DNA of 64,000 nt from Sordariomycetes sp. S80-01Y (Eukaryota; Ascomycota; Sordariomycetes), in assembly GCA_037042185.1 (NCBI GenBank), contig JAXQJY010000033.1:1798001-1862000 (forward strand), read 5' to 3'. The position numbers and the translations under genes are program-made. The notes under the pieces were generated by a model that did no database searches, was not told where the DNA came from, and saw only the letters and a program-made list of their open reading frames with translations. Below, in pieces: positions 34,406 to 45,410 of the stretch. How positions within the stretch are numbered: the first letter of the stretch is position 1; every line of letters begins with the position of its first letter.

Positions 34406-35515
34406 ATTCTACCTGGTCTCGGGCCAGGTGTATCAGATCACACGGAGCCGCTTGTCGACCCTGGACTCTAATCCCTCGGGAGCTCAGAGTAGCCTACCGC
34501 GTCTGAGATTGGCATGGGCCTCGTCCGGAGGCACAATGTGGCTTCGATGAGCTGTCGCTGATTGACGCGCACCAGTCGTCGATTTTCTCCCAAGGCGCTC
34601 TTTGCTTGCGCTCACTCGGCTGAGCATCACGGCGGGAGCTTCGGGAACATAGACGAAACAAGCTTCTTCTTCATAATTGTACATATTCAGGGCGCAAGCG
34701 TCCTCGACGGCGTTGGGGGATGTAACAACCTGCTTACCGGTCATCCGATGCCTTCTTTTTCGGCGTTACAGGGCAGGTCTCATTTGGTGCCTGGGTGGAG
34801 GGCACATGTACATGGTGTTTGGAGGTGCATCGGGGCAAAACAGGGCAAATAGCAACAGGCAACGAGTGCTATAGGACGGTTGGAGGTTCTCCAAAATATA
34901 CAATCATGTTAACGACGCGTGATTTCACTTGATTTTCTTCCAGTGCGACTTGCTGGATCGACATGAGTTCGACAAGGTGCGGCCAGCGCCGAATAATGTT
35001 GTAAGGCTAAGATTCAATTTGCCCCATTTCGGCGTCTTCCTAAATGTGATGCCCAATAGTCAGGAAAACGTGGCCTGAGAAGGCTCCTCGAGATGCCCTT
35101 TGTGTTGTTTTCAGGGGGTACAAATGTAGATGTTGACGAAGGTCACGTGCGACTCGGATCCCCGTTGCAGGTGGGGTGGTGGGATTCCGAAGCAGGTTAG
35201 CGCGTCGACATCGGTGCCTCTCCTCCCTCTAAGGTAAACAAATGCAAAGGCGCTCCCCCAACGACCACGACACCTCGCCGCTACCAGCGATTCCGCCATC
35301 GTCAATAACCCGATTTCCGTTCCAAGGAAATCCACCTGCGAGCATCAATTGACTGACGCGCCCCCGACGGAAGACGCGACGGCCGCTCGACCGATCCCGT
35401 GACGTCGGCGCAACGTCCTGACGCGACCTGACAATTACGCGACAACCGCCAAAGGACCACTCAATCTACCTCTCCCACCAGCGTTGATGACTTTACGAGC
35501 ATCAAGGAGCCATCC
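34406..35515. other. Intergenic region between atf1 and dsn1
   Basis: 1.1 kb without a supported gene. It contains the atf1 3' flank and the dsn1 promoter, with a TGACGTCG CRE-like site near 35399 and many CG-rich ACGCGAC words just before the dsn1 start. Confidence 0.5.
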
Positions 35516-37082
35516 ATGACGACGCTCGTGCATACTCGACGGGCGCTTGAAACTCTGAGTATGGGGAACGCGCCGGAGCGCCAGCAGAGCAAGCGTCTGG
35601 CCGGTACGCAAAGTCTCGAGCACTTTGCCGTCGCGCGATCGCTAACACAAGGCACAGGTGCCGTCGAGTTCGAGAAAGACGACGACTTTCAGTTCGTTCG
35701 CAAATCTAAAAGGGGAAAGACTAAAGAGGCGGAGCCTGTGAAGAAGACGAGCGCAACGGGCCGACCACCGAAGGCGGACCGCGCGCCAGCACCGATACCT
35801 GAGGACGATGACTTCGCACATACCACCAGAGGAAAGTCGACACGCCGGAAAGCTGCTGCAGAACCCAGCCATGATGAATCGCAAACGCAACCACGGGGTG
35901 GCACGAAGCGGCGGAGAACGCATGTAGCGGAGGATGAGCATCCTGAGGAACCAGCACCAACGAATGGCACGAAGAAAGCACGCAAAGGAAAGAATGCGCG
36001 TCGTGTAGACAAGGACCTCGAGTCCCCACCGGTAACGGAGGAAACGGGGCAGGCGTCGAAGATTACGCTGCCTATGAGCGACACGCCTATCATCAATCGA
36101 AATAAGGAGATGCGTAAGAAAGGCACTGGGAATCGACGAAGCAGTCTGGGCTCGCGGGGTCGAAGAGCGAGCTCACTGATCGACAGCGGGCAGACAGCAC
36201 TACCCCATCGCGAGGTCAAACCATCGGAGTTCTACAAGCACATCGAGGCCGAGGGGCTTCCGGAACCAAGGCGAATGAAGCAACTGTTGACTTGGTGCGG
36301 CGAGCGCGCTTTGTCGGAGAAGCCAGCGCATGGGACAAAGAACTCCAGTGTCATACATGGAGGTGAGCAGAACAGAGTTCAATGGTAATCTTACGAACAA
36401 AAGCTAACGGAGTGCAGCCCGCGCGATCCAAGACCAACTTCTGAAGGACTTTGGCAACCGCTCGGAATTCTCTGACTGGTTTAGTCGTGAGGATGGGCCG
36501 AAGGCTCCTGTCGTTTTGAAACCAAACCCCAGAAACGCTGAGCTCGATGAAAAGATATCACAGCTAGAAGCGAACATCAAAAGGTGAAGAGTCTTGGAGT
36601 CAATTTGTCATCTTTTCCGCATTTTGCTGACTTGCTCCAGGTTACAGGAAGAAAAGCAATCATGGCAGGCAATACGGAAGCCACCACCAGAGCAGCCGCC
36701 TTTATTCTCCGACGCAGAGCTTCAGTCTGGGGAGATAACATTACCGGACTTTGATTTACTGGATGAAGACGATGGGAAGATACGAACATATCTGGACGAG
36801 CCAGCATCATCCTTCGAGTCAGCGCGGTCACGGACGGAAAAGCGATTACAAGCCGTCCGCTTAGCGCTCGAGTACGAGATGGACCAACTCGCAGACAACG
36901 TCCACAAACTTGAGCAAAGAGTGTCAGTCGCGGGCGAAGAAGCACAGAAGGTGCTCAACTTCAGTCAAGTGAGGCTCAGGGAGCGTGAGATGCGGGAGCG
37001 AGAAGTTGCAGGGACGAAAGATTTACCTCTGCAGGAGATCCTGAGGAGTCTTGGAAGCATGCTCCCGGAAGGTGGCGGGTGA
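35516..37082 (+). CDS. dsn1: Kinetochore MIND/Mis12-complex subunit Dsn1 (Mis13)
   Basis: 466 residues if all introns are removed: exons 35516-35603, 35658-36362, 36418-36583 and 36641-37082. Introns are 54, 55 and 57 nt. The first intron (GTACGC...GCTAACACAAGGCACAG) is a multiple of three, so retention adds 18 residues without a stop. The N-half is basic and disordered. A conserved Arg/Ser patch (RRSS at about 189-192, RRASS at 198-202) matches the Aurora-B-regulated autoinhibitory region known in Dsn1. The Mis13 domain follows: VKPSEFYKHIEAEGLPEPRRMKQLLTWCGERAL, then DFGNRSEFSDWFSRE, a coiled coil (KISQLEANIKRLQEEKQSW), LPDFDLLDEDD and a C-terminal heptad-rich segment. Dsn1 links the inner kinetochore (CENP-C) to Ndc80 and Spc105. 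It converges with sdh5, 378 bases away. Confidence 0.9.
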
Positions 37083-37460
37083 TGCGTTGCCGCCGCGCAG
37101 CTGGTTTTATGAGTTTGACGACGCGATGAGATGCCGGATCTGGTTCTGTTCTTTGTTTTTTTGTTGGCCCGGGACGCAGGGGAAGGGAACCGTCCAGCCT
37201 ATCACGTATATACAGGTTGACATGACAATTGGCGCACGGCAAGGCAGGATAGCTTGGAGTTGGCAGGCTGGCGAAAGAAGGAAGGTTTATACCCTCGATT
37301 TGGCAAAGCGAGAATGAGACTTAACTGAGCAACTGTCGCTCTTTGGTATCTAGAAGCTCGCAGAACACCCTGATAGGTCTTATGAGTTACATATTACACG
37401 TACACTTCCATCATCCAATTCTGCCCTCGTCGCTCATTCGGCCTAACTACATGGCAGGCC

Positions 37461-38135
37461 CTACCTCTCCTCCAACTTGGGCATAAACATCATACCCGTT
37501 CCCTCTCCGCCATCAACGCTCCTACTCCTCACATGATCCCTCAACAGCTCCAGGATCTCGCTCTCCTGCCACCGCTTGGGCACCGGCCTGTAGGCGGGCC
37601 TGAAGTTGCCGACGGTCTGCGCCCACTCCCCCTTGGGCGGCTCCCTCTTGATGATATCATCCTTGTTGGCCGGGTCGGTGGCGCTGGCAGGGCTCTCGGC
37701 CACGGCGGGGTTCGGCGAGCTGGGGTTGGTGGACGAGCTGGACTCCTTCTGGGTGGCCCAGTAGTAGATGTCCCAGTCGTTCTCGTCGAGGAGCAGGTCG
37801 TACTGGTCGAGCTGGCGCGTCGTCATGGTGGCGAGGCGCGTCGAGGCGAAGGTGCTGAGGAGCAGGTCGGACTCGAGGGTGCCGCGCTTGCGGGACTGGT
37901 AAAGGAGGCGGGCGCGCTTGGTCTTGTCGTCCTCGCCGTGCCGGCGAAGGGGCTCGATCTTGAACTTGGCGCCCTCGAGCTCGCCGACGCCGAGCTCTGA
38001 CTGCTGCTGCTGCTGCTGCTGGGGCTGGTCGGCGAGGCGGACGGTGGTGGTTGCCATGGAGCGGGTGGTTGAGGCGACGAGGATGCGACGCGATGGCCGC
38101 AGGAGCGCGCGGCTGAGTGACGAGCAGGATGCCAT
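37461..38135 (-). CDS. sdh5: Succinate dehydrogenase assembly factor 2 (Sdh5/SDHAF2)
   Basis: 224 residues, one exon. The start at 38135 ([17 protein letters not shown]) gives a basic, Ser/Arg-rich mitochondrial targeting sequence. The frame is also open upstream, but those residues do not fit. A short Gln run (about seven CAG codons near 38001-38021) follows the presequence. The conserved domain carries [33 protein letters not shown], the SDHAF2 signature YQSRKRG-x-LE-D-LL, and [14 protein letters not shown]. Known role: a matrix chaperone that promotes covalent FAD attachment to the flavoprotein Sdh1 of complex II. Its tail, including [19 protein letters not shown], is longer than the minimal bacterial SdhE form. 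Convergent with dsn1, and tandem with erv25. Confidence 0.94.
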   Translation of the reverse strand: MASCSSLSRALLRPSRRILVASTTRSMATTTVRLADQPQQQQQQQSELGVGELEGAKFKIEPLRRHGEDDKTKRARLLYQSRKRGTLESDLLLSTFASTRLATMTTRQLDQYDLLLDENDWDIYYWATQKESSSSTNPSSPNPAVAESPASATDPANKDDIIKREPPKGEWAQTVGNFRPAYRPVPKRWQESEILELLRDHVRSRSVDGGEGTGMMFMPKLEER

Positions 38136-38656
38136 CTTTGGATTTTGCGATGCGCTGCGGATGGGAATTATGACAGTTGGGTGTATTCCGATATTGAACT
38201 GGGGGTGTTGAGGAGGGAAAGGCAGTTTTGTTGCATCCGACCTTAGCACCGTGGACGGGAGGACCGTTGACGTCTACGAAAAGATGGACCCTGCAGTTCT
38301 GATCGGGCAGCCAGTCCGAGTAGCCGAGGCCGGTGCCGCTCCGGGGCCCCGTCGTCGGGATCATCCGCCGCAGTGTCCGCAATGCCCCTGAACCCCTTTG
38401 GCCAGCTCAGCGTGTTTTTGACATCAAGCAGACATGATCATGACCGATTGCTCAGAATATGTGTATCCTTGTATTGTGCATCCCGTCCATGCTGTGATCT
38501 ACCAGTACAAACGCCGTCGTGTCGTCCGTGAGAGCACAACAGCACGTCCCAAATCCCCCTTAATGCAAAGCATGCTTTTTTTCCCACAAGTCCGCTCGAA
38601 TATCCATCAAACACAGTTTAGCCCCCTTTCTTGCTCTCCATCCCTGCGCACCTGGC

Positions 38657-39434
38657 TTAAATCAAGTGCTTGGAGCGGAAGTACGCGCGGAGGTACATGA
38701 TCTGCCACGCCCAGAGCCCGACCAGCAGCCACGTGGTCGCCACGCCGAACCACTTGACGCGCGTGTTGGTGCTCTCGTTGGTGTCGCGCAGCTTCTGCTC
38801 GCGGGTGCGCAGGTAGTCCATCTCGCGGACGACCTCGCCGGTGAGTTCTTCGATGCGGCGCAGCTCGGCCTCGACGGGCTTGAGCTTCTCGGTGGCTTGG
38901 ATGGCGGACCAGTCCTTGGCGTCGGCGCCGATGTCGACGTCGAGCTCGACGGAGCGGGTGTTGGGGGAGGGTCGCTTGGCTGGGGGAGGAGTCAGTCGTG
39001 GTTGATGGTTAGGGGGGCCAGGGGCGGCTTACAGCTTGTGAAGTAGTTTTCGACGCAGACGTCGAAAGCGGCGTCCGAGTGCGACGTGAAGACGGTCCTT
39101 GACTCGCCAACTACGTCCCTGGGTCTTCCATACTCATTGCCGTCGGCATCGCGAATCTGCAACGTTTCGTTAGCGACCCTGATCCTCAACCGAACATCGT
39201 CCCAATGCCACCACGTACGTGAACGTTGACCTGCATGCCGTCGCCCTTGGTTCCGCCCACAATAGCCGTGACCACGACCAGCGTGTCCTTGGCCACGAAG
39301 TTCCTGATGCATCTCTCCTTCTTGATGTTCTCCTTGCCCGTGTGCGCAGCAATGTCGAACTTCAGCGCGTTGGCGACGCCGAGGAAGAGGAGGAGGCTGC
39401 AGAGCGTCTGCAGAAGCGATCGTGGGAGAGCCAT
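38657..39434 (-). CDS. erv25: p24-family cargo receptor Erv25
   Basis: 220 residues from exons 39434-39219, 39156-39033 and 38979-38657 (introns of 62 and 53 nt). A signal peptide ([23 protein letters not shown]) leads into a GOLD domain with the paired cysteines (ERCIRNFV and FDVCVENYF) and the block [16 protein letters not shown]. Next come a coiled coil ([35 protein letters not shown]), one membrane helix (about 188-208) and a short cytosolic tail [12 protein letters not shown]. Known role: the p24 complex (Emp24, Erv25, Erp1, Erp2) cycles between ER and Golgi in COPII and COPI vesicles and selects GPI-anchored and other secretory cargo. The shape and tail match Erv25 better than Emp24. 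Confidence 0.94.
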
Positions 39435-40072
39435 GGCGGTTGTGACTCTGCCCGGGGTTCGTGGTTCGGGGAGGGAGGTTTTGGGGGGGATTCGTCGTGA
39501 TGGGACTCCTCGATGCGCTGGCTGTAAGGGAGCTGGAGTTGAAAGGTGTCCACCACGCAGGTGCTGATCACGTGCCAGGGACAAGGTGTCCTGGAGGCTG
39601 CACCTCCGTGATGCCCCTTTTCTATGAAATGTACAGAAATCTCAATGCAGATTCAGTTGTTTCCTAATGTTCCGACGATATTGTATTTTTCATTGTTGTT
39701 TTTGCAGCTCGCTACGTACGAATGGTTGGTCAAGCTTCCCTGCGATACGAGATCTTTGCTGTCAGCTGTTCTTGCACTTTGAAATCGTGCGAAACGCAGG
39801 CAAAATAGGTGTAGCAACCAACCAAAAGACCAGGAGCAAATCGCACCCAATATATACCGTTGGATTATCACTTGACACTAATTAATATAGGATCCATGCA
39901 ACAAAGAACACTCAACAGTGCCAGGGGAGTCAATTGTGTGAGGGGTCCCGGGTAGCCAGAGTCACGTGTGGGGCAGCCTCGCGCATCTCGACTGTAGCCT
40001 TTGACCGCGATCGCAAACATTCTCGACAACCTCAAAACGACCTCCTTTGCCGCCGCCAGCACAGTCGTCAAG
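39435..40072. other. Divergent promoter region between erv25 and U1-C
   Basis: 638 bases between the two start codons. An AT-rich segment (about 39640-39900) lies in the middle. No gene is supported. Confidence 0.5.
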
Positions 40073-40903
40073 ATGCCGAAATGTAAGTCTATTCCCTCTC
40101 ACCAAGCATGCGCAGCTCGCTAACCTCTCGCCAGTCTTCTGTAAGCCCATTCCCTACCCTCTTCCTCCGTCGTCCAGGGACCGCGATTCTGACCATACCC
40201 CCAAGGCGACTACTGCGATGTCTACCTGACACACGACTCCATGAGCGTCCGCCGCGCCCACAACAGCGGAAAGAACCATCTTCGGAACGTGGTCGACTAC
40301 TACCAACGTGAGTCTCTGCCACCTATCCCTCAGAGAAGGAAGAGGAACAAGCTTCTGACGCGCTGGGACAAAGAAATCGGACATGAGAAGGCGCAGAGCG
40401 TGATTGATTCGATTACCTCGTCGTACGCCGCCGAGGGTCAGGCGCACGCAAACCCCATGCTGCCGCACAACCAGCCCGGGCAAGGCTTTGGGGCACCGCC
40501 GCCGTTCCCCTTTCCTCCCGGGGGCCCCCCTCCGCCGTTCGGCATTCCTGGCGGCCCGCCTGGCCCCATGGGACCTGGTGGTCTGCGTAAGTCACCACCG
40601 TCTCACCTTGAATCGCGTTGCTAACGTCGACATGTAGCCCCTCCCGGCGGTCGAGGCACACCGCCGATGCCGCCATTCCCTGGCGGCCCGAACAGCATGC
40701 CCCCTTTCCCACCTGGCATGCCCTTCCCACCACCGCCCGGTGGCCAGATGCCGTTCCCACCTCCCGGCCAAGGCGGACCGCCCCCGAACTTCCAAGGATT
40801 GCCGCCACCGCCTGGCGGACCTGGAGGACCCCCTGGTGGATATGGGGGACCGCCATCCAGGCCGCCGTACGGTCAGGGACCACCTGGTGGAGATAGGCGA
40901 TGA
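40073..40903 (+). CDS. yhc1: U1 small nuclear ribonucleoprotein C (U1-C)
   Basis: 198 residues from five exons: 40073-40082 (10 nt), 40135-40140 (6 nt), 40206-40307, 40374-40586 and 40638-40903. Introns are 52, 65, 66 and 51 nt, all GT-AG. The 6-nt microexon supplies TC-TTC-T and is required for the conserved start [17 protein letters not shown]. The C2H2 zinc finger has C6, C9, H24 and H30 and is followed by [21 protein letters not shown]. The rest is Pro/Gly-rich low complexity ([15 protein letters not shown] type), as in other U1-C proteins. U1-C stabilises pairing of U1 snRNA with the 5' splice site. The first two exons together are only 16 nt, so this splicing protein's own mRNA depends on very short exon definition. 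Divergent from erv25. Confidence 0.93.
40135..40140 (+). other. yhc1: 6-nt microexon of the U1-C gene
   Basis: TCTTCT sits between an acceptor (CTAACCTCTCGCCAG) and a donor (GTAAGC). With it the protein reads MPKFFCDYCD, the family consensus. Without it the frame is kept (6 nt) but one Phe and the first zinc-binding Cys region are altered: joining exon 1 to exon 3 gives MPKCDYCD, two residues shorter. Confidence 0.85.
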
Positions 40904-41488
40904 AGGACCGCTCAGGTAGAAGGGAAGAGGGGAAGAGGATTGCACGGAGATCACTAAAAGGAGGCGATCCCCCGAGTGGATTATTCTTTACATTAGGCGT
41001 TGGAGGCATTCACAGGCGTTGGGAACGGAACCCAGTTTATCAAAGAATACGTGAAATGAGCGTAATATGAAAAGATGCTCAGTTCTCGCAATGGCGACAG
41101 AGCCTTGGTCAGAGCGTAATTCAAGTTTGATGATGAAGCGTCTCGTTGGTATCGTTAGCAATCGTAAATACTCATCTATAGTACAGAAAGCAACCCGCCC
41201 ATCGACCGTCGTTCCTGTCCCATTCCCAGAGCTTCCAAAGAATAGACGCCAGCGTCCTTGAAGCTTTACGCAAGCCAATCCGAGCTCAGATGCGAGCTTT
41301 CACCGTCTCGTGTCATATACTGGTCCCTTATATCGTCTCCACCGCTGGAAAAGTCGTAGCAAGCGTAAAGTCGTTTCTCATATCTTTTTTCTTTTTTTTG
41401 AGAACCCGGAAAACCGTTGAAAATGAACCGCCGAGCCACCGCGCTCTGGAAGCGTGCTGTGCTATTCGTAAAATGGCGTGTGAAAACA
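40904..41488. other. Convergent intergenic region
   Basis: 585 bases between the 3' ends of U1-C (+) and the 1050-residue protein gene (-). It carries a T-run near 41384-41400. No gene is supported. Confidence 0.5.
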
Positions 41489-44400
41489 TCACACGAGATA
41501 ATGTTGATCTTTTCGATTGCCCGACCTCAACATTTCCTCCACACCGTCTCGGACATCTCGCGGACCGCTGATCTTCTGACGCAGCTCTTGTGTCCGCCTC
41601 TCACGACGCCTCTCGCTCAACTTCCTCGACAACCCTCGAATCTCGTCGAGTTGATCGTCCAAGGAGAAGCGCCGACGACCGGGCGCCCGCGAGCTTTTGC
41701 GTACGCTACTTCCCCTCCAAAAGCCTCGATGAGGCTCTTCGTCGGGTGCTGTGCTGGGCCTGTCAGACTGGCTGAAGCGACGCCGCAGAGACGAGGCACT
41801 GTTGCGCCGGCGCATCACGCGAAGGTTTCCACTAGAAGTCCGTCGGATGGTGCGCCTCTCAGGGCCGTGGACGTCGTCTACCGCGTAATCCTCCTCATCG
41901 CTAATAGGCATGATGGCGAAAGTCCGCTTCATCTTTTCGCTCAAACGCCTCTTTGGCTTGGCTGGTCTGTTGTCGATAGGTGGATAACGGAGGTGCGCGT
42001 CTTCCTCGTCCTCGTCATCCTCCCTGGACGGGTGGTAATCATCCCCGTAGTCGTCCTCCTGCTCGCTATCAGACCACTGCGGGCGCCAGAAAGGATGCAG
42101 CTTGTGCTCTTCAGGCGGCGAGAAACCTTCGACCGGGTAATCTGTGTTCGGGCTCAGGCCTCTCCGTTTCTCCGAGCTTCGGCGCCGAGGCAGTGAGAAG
42201 GCACGTTTCAGTAAACCCTGGGATTTGGACGAATTGGGCGGATAAGCCGCAGAGCTTCGACGACTCCTATTCAACGCTCGCTCTACGAGCGATGGTCGGC
42301 GTGCGGGAACCTCGGCCATGGTATCGAAATAGTTGCCCATCTGAAGAGCCTTGTCTGGCGCAGGTGTAGCACCCGAGGGCGTTGCAGAGGTGAAAATGAT
42401 AGCAGGAGGCTCAACGGGCGGCTCAGGGGGGGAACGCGGGTTCCGAAGCGGAGAGTCAACATCTTCGAGAGTGAACTGCGGTCGCGGAGGCGTAACAGGA
42501 ACCTCGTTCTCGGGTTCTGTCATGGTAATTGCTGGATGTGGTGGCGACATGGCGTGGCTAGACTCCTCGCTAGGTACTTCCGGAACCTCGGAGGGTCGCG
42601 CAGAATGGTTCACCATCAGCAAAGATGAGTTCTGATGAGCATATAGCTGCATTGCAACAGCTTCCGAAACCTCAGGCGCAGTGCCGTTGGTCTCTACCGA
42701 TACCATGGAGAAGGGCGTATGCCGAGCTGGACCTTTTCTGCTAGTGTCTTCGAAGCGCTCCATGTCATAGCGGCCATCCCCCTCACTGTCCGTTCTTGCA
42801 GGTGCGAAAAGGGGGGAACCAAGCTGAGGAGGAGACTTGGTGAGCTTGGAATGGTTGGCCAGGAATGGCGACTCGGGCAACTGCTTGAAAACATCCATTT
42901 GGAGAGCATCACGGGCTCGGATGCTGTCCGCTGTCATCGAATTTACCCTAGATGTGTTGCGACTGGTGGGCGCAGACAAAGAGGATGACCTTACGGGGAT
43001 TGCTGGAGGATAGTCGATCGTTCTCGTGTCTGAGCTGTCCGAAAGAGAGTATGCGCGGGACCGTCGTTTTGGGCGATCGAAATATGGCCCATTGCCTTTG
43101 TTCAAGAGCGCATCTTGGGGCGCTGAGCTGAGGCTCTGCGTTCGCTTGGAGCGCTTACTCGATGTCGATCGCAAGGAGGGCTCGCGTGACTGTGATCTCG
43201 ACCCTTTCCGGTCTGGGATCACGATAACAGGTATCCCTCCGTTCTTCCACACTTCCCGCCTTGCCTTATTACTGGCGACGGAGGCGACAGTTGTGGTCGA
43301 TGCAAAGCTATCGTGTCTTCCATGATCTAATCGATGATTCGCGATAGGCGGTCTGGAAGACCGACCACGGCCTCTTTCCGGACCAGGGACAGGTGGCTCC
43401 GCGAATGACGGAACGGGATCTCGCAGTGCGCTTTGCTTCTTTACGTGCCTCAAAGTTCTCTGCCTATAAGGTGGCTGTTGAGGTGTGTCGATCAGGAAAG
43501 CCTCGACAGTCGACGTGAATGACCTAGAAGACACCCCCGAAGACCTCTTGTGACTGGTCGCAACAGAGCTGTCTGAATACGATGGCCCCGAAGACGATCG
43601 CGCACCGCTCCTACTCTTTGATGTAGATGTCGGCGACGTCTCGTTGAGGGACATGTTCCGCACTGCTTTAGTGGCTCCATTTGGCGCGATTGTATTGTGG
43701 CAGTCCTCCTTCACGTCGCTCTCATCCCGCTTAGCTCTGCTGATGACAGTTGGAGGCTGTCTCGTCTTCCTCACCGTGACCAGCTGATCCATGTCATCAT
43801 CCCGATCCTGCAGCATGCTATCCGTGCCTCCCCAGTCACCGTCAAATGCGGCAAGCTCGCCTCGAGTTCGTGGAGTATAAGTGTCTTCAGTGGGAGCTTC
43901 GAGGCGAGCAAGTGCCAGGTCTATGGCTTGCGGATTGAGCATTCGATTCTTCGGATTACCCGACCCTTTACGAACAGTAGACTGAGATGTTCTTCCCGAC
44001 GCGCCAGCGGCCTTCACAGTGGACTTTCCGTCTTCGTCGTCGGAGGAAATGGGTTCTTCCCTAGCCGTCCTGAAAGAGTCGGTTCGAGAATCGAAGGTGT
44101 TGTTTCGCGAGGCGCCTCGATCTAACAGGTGCGGGCGCATAGCTTTGGGACGGCCAGCCGGCTGTGGAGGCGTTACATCGGGAGTTGGAGGGCTTCGTTG
44201 GTCGGGAGGAGTGGTAGGAGGTCTCGCCTGCGCATTCGTGGGAGTTTGCGCGGTGTCTTCCGCGAGTGTAGGACTTGATGGCAAGACAGAGTGGCTGCTG
44301 GAAGACGTCCGCGAATGTGTCGGAGGCGTTGGCGGCAGCTCAGGACCGTTGCCGATCTTGTTGGGCTGGTGTTTCAAGGCGTGCGGGCTTCCAGGTTCAG

Positions 44401-44641
44401 GGACTTGCGAAGTCGCAGAGGTGTCAAGAGCCAGATTAGGGCGAGATTGAGGCTTGTTGGATGGCGAAGCATCGGAGCCTCGGCTATGGACACTTTGAGG
44501 CCTTGGTAAATTTTTGTGTCTTTTGAACTGACGTTGGGCGCCCTCAGCGGCAGGGACCAGGGGTGCGCGGGCACCGCTGTGCAGGTCCAGAGGGGCCGTC
44601 ATGCTGGGCGCAGTAGCAATCAGGGGCTTGGTTGCCAGCAT
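41489..44641 (-). CDS. Large disordered Ser/Pro/Arg-rich protein, function unknown
   Basis: 1050 residues, one long exon. The start could be 44641 (MLATKPLIATAP) or the next Met at 44602 (MTAPLDLHSGARAPLVPAAE). The second begins directly at what looks like a conserved block, SGARAPLVPAAEGAQRQFKR. Nearly the whole protein is predicted disordered by composition: Ser/Pro/Arg-rich with SSS, RRSS and RSSS clusters, an acidic stretch (DSEQEDDYGDDYHPSREDDEDEEDA region, about 880-905), and a basic C-third with many RRxS sites (RRRSS, RRRFS, RRTSS) of the type used by basophilic kinases. The C-terminus (QISGPRDV-like, GVEEMLRSG) may be helical. I see no enzyme motif or membrane segment. It may be a scaffold or cortex protein under kinase control, which is inference only. 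Confidence 0.78.
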   Translation of the reverse strand: MLATKPLIATAPSMTAPLDLHSGARAPLVPAAEGAQRQFKRHKNLPRPQSVHSRGSDASPSNKPQSRPNLALDTSATSQVPEPGSPHALKHQPNKIGNGPELPPTPPTHSRTSSSSHSVLPSSPTLAEDTAQTPTNAQARPPTTPPDQRSPPTPDVTPPQPAGRPKAMRPHLLDRGASRNNTFDSRTDSFRTAREEPISSDDEDGKSTVKAAGASGRTSQSTVRKGSGNPKNRMLNPQAIDLALARLEAPTEDTYTPRTRGELAAFDGDWGGTDSMLQDRDDDMDQLVTVRKTRQPPTVISRAKRDESDVKEDCHNTIAPNGATKAVRNMSLNETSPTSTSKSRSGARSSSGPSYSDSSVATSHKRSSGVSSRSFTSTVEAFLIDTPQQPPYRQRTLRHVKKQSALRDPVPSFAEPPVPGPERGRGRSSRPPIANHRLDHGRHDSFASTTTVASVASNKARREVWKNGGIPVIVIPDRKGSRSQSREPSLRSTSSKRSKRTQSLSSAPQDALLNKGNGPYFDRPKRRSRAYSLSDSSDTRTIDYPPAIPVRSSSLSAPTSRNTSRVNSMTADSIRARDALQMDVFKQLPESPFLANHSKLTKSPPQLGSPLFAPARTDSEGDGRYDMERFEDTSRKGPARHTPFSMVSVETNGTAPEVSEAVAMQLYAHQNSSLLMVNHSARPSEVPEVPSEESSHAMSPPHPAITMTEPENEVPVTPPRPQFTLEDVDSPLRNPRSPPEPPVEPPAIIFTSATPSGATPAPDKALQMGNYFDTMAEVPARRPSLVERALNRSRRSSAAYPPNSSKSQGLLKRAFSLPRRRSSEKRRGLSPNTDYPVEGFSPPEEHKLHPFWRPQWSDSEQEDDYGDDYHPSREDDEDEEDAHLRYPPIDNRPAKPKRRLSEKMKRTFAIMPISDEEDYAVDDVHGPERRTIRRTSSGNLRVMRRRNSASSLRRRFSQSDRPSTAPDEEPHRGFWRGSSVRKSSRAPGRRRFSLDDQLDEIRGLSRKLSERRRERRTQELRQKISGPRDVRDGVEEMLRSGNRKDQHYLV

Positions 44642-45410
44642 GCTCGAGTCGGGCTTTCGAATGCCGTGGTAAACTACTTGCAGCCGGGTGCCTGGCTAGA
44701 GAAGCGCTGCATGCTGAGCCGGTTCGAGGGTTGGTCGTTGTCAAGTTCTGCTACGTAAGGGCGTTGAGATGCGGCAGTGCGCTGGCCGAGGCTGGTTGGA
44801 CCGAAACGGCGGCGAGGTGTCGCAGAATGTAATAAAGTTCGACTGCCTAGATGGTACAAAGTGGTCTGAGTGGGCGAAGAGCTCTTAACGTCGAGACACG
44901 CGGCGTCGGCGTGGTCGAGAGGCTCGCGAGTCAGAGCACGAGAGGGGGCTGGTTGGAGGAGAGGCCAGCCTGTATTATCGTATGGCGGCGATCGGTCGAT
45001 ATCCCGCCGGGATGAGCAGCGCCTTGCGCAAAAGGAACAGGAGGATTACAAGGCGCAATAGAAGCACGGAGACGGCGGAGGCAGATCTGCGGTCCCAGCA
45101 GACATAGTCGGCGACACAAGTGGGAGGCAACGTAGTCGTCGGAGGGTGATTGACGACTGAGATGGCGGGAGAGGGCGGATGAGATCAGAGGATGTGAGGG
45201 AGACGGCCGACGGTTCAAACCTTCCAGGCTTGGTGCGAAAAGCGGGCGGCTGATGGGGGCTCAGGCGGGCAGTCTGATTGGACGACTGACGCAACCTTCC
45301 CAACAGCCAGGGCCTCCACCTCGTGCTGGGGGCAATGGCGGCCTGTTAGAGCCCGCTGCCGTCATCCACCACGGCCTCTAGCAGGGCCCCGGTCCGGACC
45401 GCACTAGCTG

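Noticed and set aside
41417-42196. 259-codon + strand frame antisense to the 1050-residue protein gene
   Set aside because: Shadow of Arg/Ser/Glu codons in the long real exon. No independent support.
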